64,000 nt of DNA from Castanea sativa (GCF_040712315.1 NC_134024.1:23448658-23512657), one strand, 5' to 3'. Counted from the stretch's first letter, positions 11,942 to 22,768 are shown. Translations and numbers: made by a program. The notes: generated by a model not told the origin, from the sequence alone.

Positions 11942-12404
11942 GGTAGTCACTCTAATATTGATGCAAAACAAAGCGATGTTCTCATAAGGTATCAAAACTC
12001 AAAAGCACAAAATAATTCACAATTTTTTTTCTTTAAATTTTCCATAGAACAAAATAAGGTTTGGCATTAGCTTAGTAGTGGGAGTTCTGTTTTGAAGTGT
12101 TATTCATGATTGGGGTGGTTAGTTTGCAGCTGTAATTTGAAGTCATGTAGTTGTGCCTGAATGTGCCATTAACCCTAATCTGTCTACAATTTAGCTTCTA
12201 CTCATGGAAGACATTGGATTTTCAAATAGTGACTAGAAGTAATAGACTGTTATCTTGAAAAGTATGATATATTTTAATGTGTTTTGTAGGTGGGAAAAAT
12301 ATCAAATGGAGGAGGAAGCAGCTCTTGGTAGAGGGAAGCGCCAACGAAAAGCCGTTTCTGACAGGGAAGCATATGCTCCACACCCAAGTGAAGCATTGAG
12401 TGAG
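11942..12404 (+). pseudogene. CHD3-type chromatin remodeller (CHR4/PICKLE-related) fragment, two exons
   Basis: The exon at 12290-12404 (TGTAG|G acceptor, GAG|GTACTT donor) encodes RWEKYQMEEEAALGRGKRQ and then KAVSDREAYAPHPSEALSE. This is the acidic/basic linker that I associate with plant CHR4/PICKLE-related CHD3 proteins, nuclear SNF2-family ATPases that remodel nucleosomes. A small upstream exon (11942-11988, GSHSNIDAKQSDVLIR) splices to it in frame; I am less sure it belongs to the same gene. No ATPase, chromodomain or PHD exons are found within several kilobases on either side. It is therefore an isolated fragment rather than a gene. Orientation is opposite to the relics at 1.8-7.5 kb. 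Confidence 0.68.
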
Positions 12405-12621
12405 GTACTTTTTTCTTTCTGCCTTAAGCATGAGGCTTTTCCAAGTCTATGTAATATCTGTATATTTTCTATGACATTGTCCATAAAGATGTAACTAGAA
12501 TAGAAAGTTTGTTTTTAATAATGATACATATCAATCCTTCTCCTGAACTTTCTTGATGGGATAGTTAATCTCGTGAACTAAGTGATTCTTGCCTCACTGT
12601 TGACAGTTTGAGCTTGATGCT

Positions 12622-13055
12622 GCTTTTTTTTTTTTTTTGTTTAATAAGTAAACGAAATTCTTTAAAAGCATAAAGGGGCACAACCCATGTAGTCAGAACC
12701 ATACAAAAGATATGCCAAAATCAAGTTAATAAAAATATCAAGAAATTCAAATAGGTTAGAAAAAGAAAGACAGTGACGAGCTGCTAAGCAGTCTAATAAG
12801 TTCTTCAATGGCAATATCTTCTACTCTACAACTGTTTTCTCACAAAGATGAAACTATGTGCCGTACTCTCCAAATACACCGCATAATGCATAAAGGGATG
12901 ACATTCCATATGCCTGCATGACAATGCCTGCCAAAACGTCCCTTCCAGCAATTGAACATATTTGCCACCCCATCTAGGCATGACCCATTGTACCCCACAC
13001 ATATACAAGATCATTTCACAAAATTGAGTGGGATGGAGATGGGAAATGCACAAAT
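12622..13055 (-). mobile_element. LINE 3' end fragment (antisense)
   Basis: A T-run at about 12,624-12,639 is followed by TTTAATAAGTAAACGAAATTC and GGGGCACAACCCATGTAG. On the minus strand this is a LINE 3' untranslated end with its poly(A) tail. No reverse-transcriptase coding sequence is visible, so this is a heavily truncated copy. Confidence 0.55.
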
Positions 13056-13740
13056 TCTAAATCTATTGAAAAAAAAAAAAAGGAATCTTTGAGGCAAAGG
13101 TTTGGCATTTGTGAGCTCTTGAAATTGGTTGAGATGATACAGAATGAGCAAGTGTAATGACAAAACAAATTTCACAGCTTCTAAGATGGCAAGTTGTGAT
13201 GGGTGTACCATAAAAGTAACAACAATGCTAAAGACAAAAAAAATTTCAGCATTTCTGAAATTTTTGTGAAAAAATTTGCATCCATATCACTTGAAAGTAG
13301 GGAATTTTTTCATACAATATGGAATTAGTTCTACACTTGAAAGCATTAGTCTTTGGTGCTTCATGCCAATGATTTTCTCGGCCCGTTTATTTTCTGGAGA
13401 ATGACTGCAAGTCCTATTATAGCAGTTTATAGATCGTCGGCAGAAAACCAACTGTGTTGGGTTCTAAAATATTGGTCAAATCATCTATACTATAATCCCA
13501 TAAAGACAACCTTTCTACTCCATTCCATATTCTTAATCCGCGTTCTTCATCTGACTCAGCATCTCTTTTGATGAATATGCCAGCAACCCAAATCATACAA
13601 CAAGTAACAAACCAAATTCGTCTAACTTAAATCTTACACTAACAAGAAAAACTAAAGCACTAACAACAGACATTATCAAACACAAACACTTGGCAAAACC
13701 CAAATGGAATAATTATTTAAAAAGCTCAAAAACATACTCT
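13056..13740. other. Gene-free stretch
   Basis: Nothing recognisable beyond A- and T-runs near 13,069 and 13,240. Confidence 0.4.
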
Positions 13741-13935
13741 TGAAGGATCGCCTGAAGCCGGTTGTGAGGAAAGAGGAGACCGTTTGAGGGTGAGGGTGAT
13801 TTCCGTTGAACGCCGAGGGGTTGAGGGTGAAAGTGTTTGAATTTTGAGTGAGAGTGTTTCGGAGAGAGCGTTTGAGAGATTGAGAGAGTGTGAGTGTTTT
13901 AGTGAGGTTGAGAGAGTGTGATTGTTTCAGCGAGG
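13741..13935. repeat. Degenerate GAGAG(T)GTTT-rich minisatellite-like block
   Basis: Variants of GAGAGTGTTT, GAGGTTGAGAG and GAGGGTGA recur irregularly, giving a purine-rich strand. It lies upstream of the minus-strand PMD gene and next to the palindrome cluster. It may be the 5' region of that gene family, but that is inference. Confidence 0.4.
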
Positions 13936-13960
13936 GGTTTGAAATGGGCGTGTGTAGATT

Positions 13961-14093
13961 TCGAGTCTTATAAACTCGATTTCTACATAGCTACACGTGA
14001 AAAATTTGTCCACGTAATAGTATTGCGGAACACTCAAATCGAGTTTTAAAAGCTCAATTTTTTCTTGGATCTCGAGTTTATAAAACTCGAGAT
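13961..14093. promoter_or_regulatory. Cluster of three near-palindromes, TCGAGTTT-(A/T)-AAACTCGA type
   Basis: Palindromic cores lie at about 13,961-13,979, 14,036-14,060 and 14,069-14,093. The third has half-sites ATCTCGAGTTT and AAACTCGAGAT around a short AT centre and is nearly perfect. The second is degenerate. These could be binding sites, hairpin-forming DNA or remnants of transposon ends. No function can be assigned from sequence alone. Confidence 0.55.
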
Positions 14094-14169
14094 GCTAGTT
14101 TCCTACATTCTTTTGCACAGTGACAACTAACAAAAATGTTAGATATCTAATGGTAAATGGTAACAAAAT

Positions 14170-15142
14170 TCTTTAGTATTAAGTTGGTGAAGAATCGAGC
14201 ATAAAATGAAGAATCAGTAGATTTCACGATTGTCTCGCTAGAAGCAAACCAGCGAAAGAGCCACGTGAGAAGCACATGCTGGAAGCTGAAGAGTTGTGCC
14301 AGCCTGGAGGATTTCGTGAGTGTCTCACGTGTAAGACCTTCCAACGAGATACCCGCTAAATTCTCTGCCTGGAGGATTTTTTAAGTGTGACTTTCTTACC
14401 CTTAACCCACACTATATATATACCCTCATTACCCACAAAAGTATGAGAGATCATTCAGAGAGAAAAATCCTAGATAGGTTTTCAACAACACACACACTCA
14501 TCTTTTAAAGAGAGAGCTACCAATCCTTAGTGAGAAATCATTGTAGCATCTTCTCCTTCCCTCTCCAATTGTCATACCTTGAGGGGAGATTTGTACCCAA
14601 ATACAACCCACACCTTTTTAGAGTGTAGAGAGTGTTTTGGAGCTTGGAAAGTTTTGGAGATTTGCCAAAAGAAGCCGGTGAGGCTTGGCGGATGCAATCA
14701 GGCGTATTGCGGAATCTAGAAAGCTAGAGAAGATATGACTCCGAGAAGTCCGTTGGTAGCAGGAGCTTGGAAGACTCAAGTACATTGAGTAGACTAGCCT
14801 TGAAGGGTCTTTTGTTATTCATGTACTCCAACTTTATTCTCTAGTGGATCGATTTACCGCTTAGAGGACGGCGGAGAGATTTTTCTCCAAGTTCTTCAGT
14901 TTCCTCTTCGATAACACATCGACGTGTTATTTTGTGTTTGCATCTCTCTTCCCTACTCTTTTAGCTTTCATTTTATTGCTGTGTTTTGTTGAATATGGCT
15001 TAGAGTAGTTGTATTGTTTGTTCGCTGGCATTTACTCTTGTTTCCGAACTTGGTTTAAGTATGAGTAAAATCAACCGTGCTGTAATTTTTTAATTTGGGG
15101 TCTAAACAGCTCTTGTGTTTTTAACACAAATCCAAACTTTCA
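14170..15142 (+). mobile_element. Partial LTR, same family as the antisense copies at 19.6 and 20.7 kb
   Basis: It matches in reverse orientation the solo LTRs at 19649-20722 and 20732-23852. Shared tracts include GGTGAAGAATC, the ACTCCAACTTTATTCTCTAG block and the ATAACAC(A)TCGA(T)GTTAT segment. A TATA-like ACTATATATATACC lies near 14,409. The 3' end AAACTTTCA at 15,142 matches the family terminus. The first roughly 100 bases of the family are missing or changed, and no matching target-site duplication was found. It is therefore truncated at its 5' side. Confidence 0.75.
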
Positions 15143-15815
15143 GTCTACAGGTTAAAAAAGAAAAAAATTATTTGTATGGATAAAACAATTATCGAGGTAA
15201 TGGTATTTAACATTCCATTAGGCGATATAGAAATAGAATCAAAATTCAAAATGAGTCCTCTAGACCACTGTTTTAATAAATGGAGGTATGAAGATAAACT
15301 AAAAGTTTTTTGTAGATGATGTATTATTAGCCAGTAATTTTCCATATATGATGAACAAAACCAAAATATGTTTTGGATCCAGAAAAATATCTAGAAAAAA
15401 TACTTAAAACAGTTTTAGCAGGGAAGACTATAGACTAGTGAGATACCTATTTCCAAAGGAATAATACTCAACAAAAAACATGTTTCCAAAACATGAGGCT
15501 AACATTGAAGAAATGAAAATTGTTTCCTATGCACAAGCTGTGGGTGGTCTGTAGCCTTTTTTAATTGTGACACCACATATTTCCTTTGAAGTAGAAAGGA
15601 GCAACCTAATTGACTTGCAGCAAGTTGCCAATCAAAGTGTCAGGTTGAAGCCTTCATCAGCTTGCCTTTTTTGTATAGAATATATTCCATTATGGTCAGC
15701 TAATTGATGCAGTTGACAATTGGAAGAAACAATGCAAGACCAAGAAAAGGACAAGGCAATTTAGTCAGAGGGATGTAAAATTTTGTAGCGGTCCTAATTG
15801 GATTATTTCATTTCC

Positions 15816-15824
15816 TATAAATAG
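15816..15824 (+). promoter_or_regulatory. TATA box of MIR169 unit A
   Basis: TATAAATAG lies 104 bases upstream of the mature miR169 start and is conserved at nearly the same distance in units B and C. Transcription would begin roughly 30 bases downstream, just before the hairpin. Confidence 0.75.
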
Positions 15825-15896
15825 AGACACTAAGTTGTTGTATTTGCACATCCAACATTGGGTTTATGAAATATTTGAGATGAAGAGAGATCTAAC

Positions 15897-16036
15897 ATTA
15901 GGATAAGAGTCTTATTTGATAGCCAAGGATGACTTGCCTGCTCCCCCTATGGGTTTCAACATTCAAGTATTGAGACTAGAAACTCTTGTATGGTTCGTAG
16001 GCAGTCTCTTTGGCTAATCTGATAGGCTCTTCTCTC
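15897..16036 (+). ncRNA. MIR169: MIR169 precursor hairpin, copy A
   Basis: The 5' arm contains TAGCCAAGGATGACTTGCC followed by TG (15920-15940), identical to common plant miR169 mature sequences. The 3' arm GGCAGTCTCTTTGGCTAAT (16000-16018) is the expected star strand. The lower stem pairs AAGAGTCTTATTTGAT with ATCTGATAGGCTCTT. In plants miR169 guides cleavage of NF-YA mRNAs, with roles in drought and nitrogen response, nodulation and flowering. Of the three copies here it has the canonical mature sequence and a conserved TATA box, so it is the best candidate for function. Expression cannot be judged from sequence. Confidence 0.93.
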
Positions 16037-16119
16037 TCATGCTGGGCCTTCTCTTCTTCTAATTAGCAATTGTTGACACTATTTTGCATGCATAATTCGT
16101 AAATAAGAAGAAAGGTACA

Positions 16120-16255
16120 TGAAAATGAAATTTCTTGTTGATACTTGCCTTCTTTCCTCCAAATAGGTTTGAGTGTATGTATTATATTTTTTCCTCTTTA
16201 ATTAATTATTAATAAACTCTTGTTAGGTTTTCAGGCAGTCACCTTGGCTAAGCTG
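16120..16255 (+). ncRNA. Decayed second miR169-type hairpin in unit A
   Basis: The 5' arm CTTGTTGATACTTGCC resembles the first hairpin with the AGCCAAGGATG core removed. The 3' arm GGCAGTCACCTTGGCTAA (about 16,217-16,234) is an intact star-like sequence. The arms have the order and spacing of a second precursor that has lost most of its mature strand. I infer a former two-hairpin transcript. Confidence 0.5.
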
Positions 16256-16572
16256 ATCACAGGTTCTTCTCGATCTATAATGTTAGGCCTCCTTTCGCAA
16301 GCCCTTGACCTTAATTAACTAAGTGTGATTCGCTCGGAAAGCATTTGCATGGTAAATATGTGTGAAGAATTGGCAGACAAACGCAGAAGAAAGTGGTCCA
16401 CGAACTATGGTTCTAGTTTTCGTTTGTTTGTTTTTTCTTAGTTAATATTCATTGTTGATAGTACTTAGTGACTGGAATGTATAACCTTCAAGAGGTCTCA
16501 ATACTGCTAAGACTTAATTTATAATTTATCTTTGCCTTTGGCTTAATTTTCTAACCCTTTGCAATATTGCAA

Positions 16573-16573
<1 letters not shown>

Positions 16574-16621
<48 letters not shown>
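16574..16621. repeat. (AG)n microsatellite
   Basis: About 24 AG dinucleotides directly after pri-miR169 unit A. Unit B has a longer AG tract at the same relative place. Confidence 0.97.
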
Positions 16622-16626
<5 letters not shown>

Positions 16627-16635
16627 GAAAACATT

Positions 16636-16858
16636 TTGGTCCTTGCTAAAAAAAAACATTTTGGTCCATTACGGTCTAATTTGGTCCAATTTCGTTCACT
16701 TTAGTCCATTAGGTCCACTTTGATCTTTACAAAAAAAAAAAGGCTCACTTTGGTCTACTTTGGTTTATAAGGTCCATTTAGGTCTACTTTGGTTCATTCG
16801 GTTGATATTGGTCCAATTAGGTCCATTATGGTCTAATTTGGTTTACTTCGGTGCACTT
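16636..16858. repeat. Degenerate GGTCCA/TTTGGTC minisatellite
   Basis: Variants of TTTGGTCCA, TTAGGTCCA and TTTGGTCTA recur more than fifteen times at roughly 9-18 base spacing, broken by two A-runs. There is no coding potential and the function is unknown. Confidence 0.8.
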
Positions 16859-17563
16859 ACTTGAGAACGGGAAAATGCATGTTTGGGTTGAGAGTACTTA
16901 TTCTAAATTTGAATTAATTTATTAAAAAAATATAAATCTCAAACTCTTTCTAAATTCTATTAAATTATAGCAATTTAATCTAAAAAAAAAAAAAAAAATT
17001 CTCAAATTTGTTTCACACACACACACACATATATACACAATAAATCCAAATTTATTTTGAAACCATATATTTATTTATTTATTAATTTATTTTACTTAAA
17101 AAGAGACAAATTAACATTAATTACTTCGAGTTAAGTTCTGAAACACTATTATATAATATCACATTTAAATCTTAGAGCCACTATATTTAGTCCTGAGATT
17201 TAACATATATTGAGTGATATTAATCTATAAATATTTGTTGAACATTATGTGATTATATCTACCAATTACTATTACCATTAGTAATATTTAAACCATCTAA
17301 TAATATTAATAATCCCAAAGAGCATTCAGATTATACGGTAAGACTAAGAGGGAGATAAAGAAATGGTGGATAAAGTTTATCATATAAGACATTATGATAA
17401 GGTGAAATTCCTAATAAAATGTTATAGTCAACTCGTAAATAATTGTACTTACCCAATAAAAAAAATGCAATACTTGTAAATATTAGTGAAAGCTAAGATC
17501 ATTTTGTAAGAGTGATGCATATGGTTTTTGAATAATCCGCCAGATTAATATAGTTTGCCATAG
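16859..17563. other. Gene-free AT-rich stretch
   Basis: Only homopolymer A-runs and a short CA/TA run near 17,015-17,035 are visible. Confidence 0.45.
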
Positions 17564-18474
17564 ATTCTTGTTAGGGTTATATTCTCTATGTATTAAAATA
17601 TTTTTTTTTTCTTGAAAATGCACTTTATTTGTAATTGGGTAAACTAAGATGGGTTTAAGATATCAAGAAGTGTGTTGATAAGGCATAACAAGTGGTATCT
17701 TTAAAGACATGAAAATTGAACCAAGAAATAAGTGAAGAAAAGCTGATTTAGTGAAGCTTGACACTAGCATCTATCAATACTTAATGAGTAATTCTTGACA
17801 CTAGCTCGACAGCTCTTGATCTATCAAGCTATGCAATTCTAAAATTTTCAGATCAAAATTTCGGCCTATGACGACTTGAACTGCTAGAGTTTCGTTCACT
17901 AAACCTCTAGAGCATATAAAAGCTTTATTTTAAAGTCATCAAAAACACAAGGACTCAATTTAGAGAACTTATATACTCTGTAAGAAGTTACTGCGTTCTT
18001 ATGAGCTTTAGGGTTTGTAATCAAGTGCTTCTAAATCTTCAACGTGCTTTGAAGTGAAGAATTTTGCATCCAACAACAATCAATCATTTGCTAGGAAATT
18101 AGACATGTATTGGGATCTATGCATAAAGGAAGAAGTCTCTACAAGATCAAGTCTAATTGGGGATTGGACTAAAGGTTTAACTGTAGGTTGATATTTTGGA
18201 ATAGTCTAGGGTAGTCGTAAGATTCCTTATACTTGTAATCGTTTGATTCTTAATTAGTGGATTCTTGGAAGTGGTGACCTGAAAATCACCTGATGGTGTT
18301 TTTACCTTGCAAGAGGTTTTTTTCATTTGTCAATAAATCACTGTGTCAATTTAATTTCTGTTGCACCATTAGTTTATTTGGTGATTTGTTCGTGCCTCCA
18401 CGATTTGTAGTAATTTTAATTGATTTGGGTAATTGAATTAATTAATTGGGGTTAATCTATAACCCAACAATTCT
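17564..18474 (+). mobile_element. Solo LTR (17569-18469) with TSD ATTCT
   Basis: The element starts TGTTAGGG and ends ACCCAACA. It is flanked on both sides by ATTCT (17564-17568 and 18470-18474), an exact 5-bp target-site duplication. Its 901 bases contain no coding sequence. A TATA-like CATATAAAAGC lies near 17,912. A lone LTR arises by recombination between the two LTRs of an inserted element. It is related to the insert at 21490-22493. Confidence 0.88.
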
Positions 18475-18591
18475 CAATGTAAAATCAATGAATACATAAT
18501 TTTTTAAAAAGGAAAATGCAATAATTTTCTTGGCATAATACACTTGAACTTGAGAATGAAAATATAAGTAGTTTCCACTTGCTAGATTGTG

Positions 18592-18636
<45 letters not shown>

Positions 18637-18897
18637 TTATGGGCACAGCATACAAGTTACAAAGTAAATTACTAAGTCAGGGTCTTACCATGGAGGACGC
18701 CCTTCCAGAAATTCTCAAAGGCCAGGGCCAAACCCAGGCTTACGAGGGGGTTTGGAAATAGTTTTAACTAGCAATAGACACACCTCGATTAGAACCTCAC
18801 TAGTTGCGTCATTTCCCAAAGCTTAAAGATGCTTTAATAAGAAGATTTTGCTCTACTTTGTATTGCATTATGTATAAACAACCTATCATCATGTGGT
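18475..18897. other. Gene-free stretch with (TA)n microsatellite
   Basis: A TA tract of about 20 units spans 18,592-18,632. The following open frame, beginning in the repeat, resembles no known protein. Confidence 0.5.
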
Positions 18898-19072
18898 TTA
18901 GTGATGAGATTCAGGCCTCATTCAACTCCACTTTTGTCATTAACGTTGTGGAATGCTGGTGAGGACCTTGCTTTTCTCATTGCTCCCAATCTATTAATCC
19001 CTGAAGCAAGTTATGGGCAATGGCTTGGCCTCACCAATGCTGCCAATGACGGCAAACCAACCTTTTTCTTAT
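18898..19072 (+). pseudogene. Legume-lectin (L-type lectin) domain fragment, frameshifted
   Basis: One plus frame reads DEIQASFNSTFVINV. About 15 codons on, a different frame reads NAGEDLAFLIAPNLLIPEA and SYGQWLGLTNAANDGKP. Both parts match the carbohydrate-binding beta-sandwich of plant L-type lectins and lectin receptor kinases, so a frameshift lies near 18,945. No kinase domain, signal peptide or further lectin strands are found nearby. It is a short relic; the parent could be a soluble lectin or a receptor kinase. Confidence 0.75.
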
Positions 19073-19643
19073 GTCCTTGGAAATGTGTCTACTGCTATAG
19101 TATGTTTGAATTATGAATTATTATTTTAATTGCTCGACCTAGCATGTTATAATTATTGTTTTTTCCCCTTGCTTAAGATGAGCATCGAGAGGAAGTGGAA
19201 GGATATTCTGACGTCTCTGATAAAATCACTTACAGCTTCCATATAGATTTTTATTTTATTATTTTTTTTGCAGTGTTATTTATTATTTAATTTTATTTTT
19301 TTTTGTAAATATGAATGTATGGATGTCTTTTTTGCATGTGTAATCTCAGATTGCCAGGATGATTTTAAAAGGGAAAGAACTACCAAAAGTTGATATATTG
19401 TGTGATCATGCAATTATTTGCTGTGCCGTTTCCTTTTCTCATAGTTGTGGATTTGAGATGAAGACTATGTGATCTTTGTTATGACAACGAAAGACTCTGC
19501 ACCAGTGCACCACAATTATTTTTAAAATTAGAGTGATATTTGCCTAAGGGATTTAATGCTATAATGTTCTTTATGTTTTCTTTTTGGAAAGTTTCCATTT
19601 CTATAAACTAGATGTTTGGTCATACCCTACCCTTCACTTAAAG
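19073..19643. other. Gene-free stretch
   Basis: T-rich runs near 19,255-19,310; no gene or repeat family recognised. Confidence 0.4.
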
Positions 19644-20727
19644 TTAAGTGAAAGCTTGAATTTGTACTAAAGCATAAGAGTTTGTTCAGAATTCCAATTA
19701 AAAAATATGGCTAGATTGCTTTTACTCTAATTTAAACAAAGTACGGGACAATAGTAAATATATGCAATGAACCGATAACACTACTCTAAGCCATATCCAA
19801 CCATAATCAACAATAAAATGGAAGTTTAAAGAGTAGGGAAGAGAGATGCAAACACAAGATAACATCAAGACATGTTATCGAAGATGAAACCGAAGAATTC
19901 AGTGAAAAACCTCTCCGTGACCCTCCAAGTCAAAATTGATCAACTAGAGAATAAAGTTGGAGTACATGAATAACAAAAGACCCTCTAAGCCTAGTCTACC
20001 CTATGTACTTGAGCCCTCCAAGCTCCTGCTACCAACAAACTTCTCGGAGTCTTGTTTTCTCTAACTTTTCAGATCCTGTAATTTAGCCCGATTGCATCCT
20101 CCACTAAATGACTCATTTCAATGCTTCCCAACAGCACCAAAACCTCACTTAACACTCAGATCTAATGTGGTAAGTGTTTGGGCTAACAACCTCTCAAGGA
20201 TCTAGAGATGGAGAGGTAGGATTTGAGAAAAATCACAAAGAAATGTGTAGATGATTGTGGGTATAACAATCTCTAACTCTTAAGTGTATTTGCTTGGGTT
20301 TTCTCTCTGAAAAGTACTCCTTACAATTCGTGGGTAATGAGGGCATTTATGGTGTGGGTAACGAATTTGGTAAAGCAGCTTAACTTTTTGCGAAACAGAA
20401 TGTTTTGCAGGTACTTTGTAGGATGGCTCTTCTCGGGAAACACTCGCGAACTTGACAACCTAGTGTGACCCTTCAGCTTCCAGTCATGTGCTTCACACAT
20501 GGCCTTTTCGCAAGTTGCTTCTCACATGGCCTTTTCACACACTCGTGAGTTAGTCGTGAATTGCACTAATTCATCTTTTGAAGCTTGATTCTTCACCAAT
20601 TTCTCACACTCATCCTTTACAAAAATACCCACATACATACAGGGAAATGATTGAAGAAATTACAATCAAATTTGGTACATGATTAAAACCAACACAAGCT
20701 AGTTGAAAACCACAACTTTACATTAAG
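19644..20727 (-). mobile_element. Solo LTR (19649-20722) with TSD TTAAG
   Basis: On the plus strand it starts TGAAAGCTTG and ends AACTTTACA, flanked by TTAAG at 19644-19648 and 20723-20727. Family homology to 14170-15142 places its transcription on the minus strand. There is no internal coding region. A second copy of the same family begins five bases further on. Confidence 0.9.
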
Positions 20728-21489
20728 ATACTGAAAGCTCGGATTTGTGCTAAAACCCAAGAGCTAGTTCAGACCCCCAATTAAAAATTACGACTAGATT
20801 ACTTTTATTCTAACTTAAGTTAAGTGTAGAACTAGAGTAAATAAGTGCAATGAATTGATAAAGCTACCCTAAGCCATATTCATCCATCATCAATAATAAA
20901 ATGAAAACTTAAAGAGTAGGGAAGAGAGATGCATATACAAGATAACATTGAGATGTGTTATCGAAAAGGAAATCGAAAAACTCAATGAAAAACCTCTTCG
21001 CAACCCTCCAAGTTGAAATTGATCCACTAGAGAATAAAGTTGGAGTACACGAATAACAAAAAACCATCCAAGCCTAGTCTACCCCATATACTTGAGCTCT
21101 CTAAGCTCCTGCTACCAACGGACTTCTCGGAGTCTTGTATTTTCTAGCTTTCTGGACCTCGCAATTAAGCAAGATTGCATTTGCTAATGAATGGCTCCTT
21201 CCAATATTTCCCAATAGCACCAAAATTTCACTTGACACTCAGAATGGGTGTGGTAAGAATTTGGGCTAGTAACCTCTCAAAGATTTAGAGATGGAGAGGT
21301 GGGAGTTGAGGAAAACCATAAGGAAATATGTAGATGATTGTGGGTATAACAATCTCTAACTCGCAAATGTATTTTCTAGAGTTTTCTTTCTAAAAAGTAC
21401 TCCTTACAATTCGTGGGTAATGAAGGTATATATAGAGTGGGTAAGAAATTTGGTAAAGCAACATAACCTTTTGTCAAACAAAATGTTTT

Positions 21490-22493
21490 TGTTAAGGACA
21501 TATTTTATGTAGTTGGCTAATCCTTTGACAAAACGCACCTTACTTGTAATTGGGTAGATCTAAGATGTGTTTAATACTTCAAAGAACATGTTGTTCAAGT
21601 ATAGTATTAAGCCATGAAGATTGGACCAAGAAACAAGTAAAGAAAAGGTGTTTACTAAAGCTGGATACTTGTTGGACACCTGCTGGACACCTGCGGACAG
21701 TTGCTCGACAGCTGCTCAACAAATAGCTATCTATCAAGGTTTAATGAGGCTCAACACCTACTATTTATCGAGGTATCTATTGAGGTTACGAAAATCAGAA
21801 TTTTCAGATCTAATTTTTGGGCCAGAATTTTGTATTTGTGTAGGGTTTCTTTTCTCACAACCCTAGGCATATATAAGACTTATTTTAGAGGCCATCATAT
21901 AAGAGAATATGGAGAACATATGCAAAAGGTGACCGAAACCTTATTCTCTCAGAAAGAAGCTACTGCGTCTTTGCGCCTTAGGGTTTTGTAACTAAGTGCT
22001 TCTTGATCTTCATTGTTGATGAAGTGAAGAACTTTGCAACCAACATCTTCTTCTTTAGTTGGTGATTAAAGTCGCGTACTAGGATCTGCGCAATTGGTTA
22101 GTCACATACTGGGATTCGTGCATTAAAGGGTGGCGTTCATATATTGAAGAGTTCAGAGGTTCTGAAGCGGTAGAAGGTTTCTGCTGTGAGTTCATCTACG
22201 GGGATTGTAAAGTCTAGGGACAAAGGTTTTGTACTAGATCTGAAACTTCTCTTTACTATAGTGAATTGCTTTTTGGGAAGGTTTCCCCCCAGGTTTTTTT
22301 ACTGTGAAATTGGTTGGTTTCATTGGTTTTCCTAGGTTATCATATCTTGTCTTATTTACTTTTCCGCTGCAAATAGTTTTGACATGATATTGATGTTTGT
22401 TTGTTTTAACAAGTTTTATGCATAATAAATCTAATTAACAACTTGGGTTTAAAACTTGTAAATTTTATCAACCGGGGTCTAAATTTCCAAACA
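21490..22493 (+). mobile_element. Nested solo LTR, TSD GTTT(T/C)
   Basis: It starts TGTTAAGG and ends TTCCAAACA. It is flanked by GTTTT (21485-21489) and GTTTC (22494-22498), one mismatch in the duplication. It shares tracts with the solo LTR at 17569-18469, for example the ATTGGACCAAGAAACAAGT region and the GTAAAGAAAAG run. A TATA-like GCATATATAAGAC lies near 21,867. Open frames across it are chance. Confidence 0.82.
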
Positions 22494-22768
22494 GTTTCGC
22501 GGGTTGGCCCTTCTCGCGAGACACTCGTGAAACTGACAGCCTGGTATGACTTTTTGCTTCCTGTCATGTGCTCTACACGTGGCCTTTTTGTGGGTTGCTT
22601 CTCGTGAGCGACTCGTAAGCTAGTTGCGAAATCCATTGCTTCAACTTTTGAAGCTTGATTCTTCGCCAATCTCTCACACTCATCCCTTACAAATAAAACA
22701 CATAAATACAGGGAAAATGATTGAAGAAATTATAATCAAATTTGACACGAAATTAAAGCCAACACAAT

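Larger units (their letters stand above)
15567..16560 (+). repeat. pri-miR169 duplication unit A
   Basis: This is the first of three homologous plus-strand units (the others are at 25272-26417 and 36075-36858). Common anchors are a leading TGTGACA, a block ending ATTCCATTATGGTCAGC with TAATTGATGCAGTTGAC, a TATA box, an miR169 hairpin, a decayed second hairpin, and a tail with GAATTGGCAGACAAACGC and ACCTTCAAGAGGTCTCAAT. Keeping both promoter and downstream sequence points to duplication of a whole transcription unit. Confidence 0.85.

Noticed and set aside
14170..15142. Considered as a protein-coding gene because of the TATA box and long transcribed-looking tract
   Set aside because: It matches antisense solo LTRs elsewhere in the window and has no open frame.
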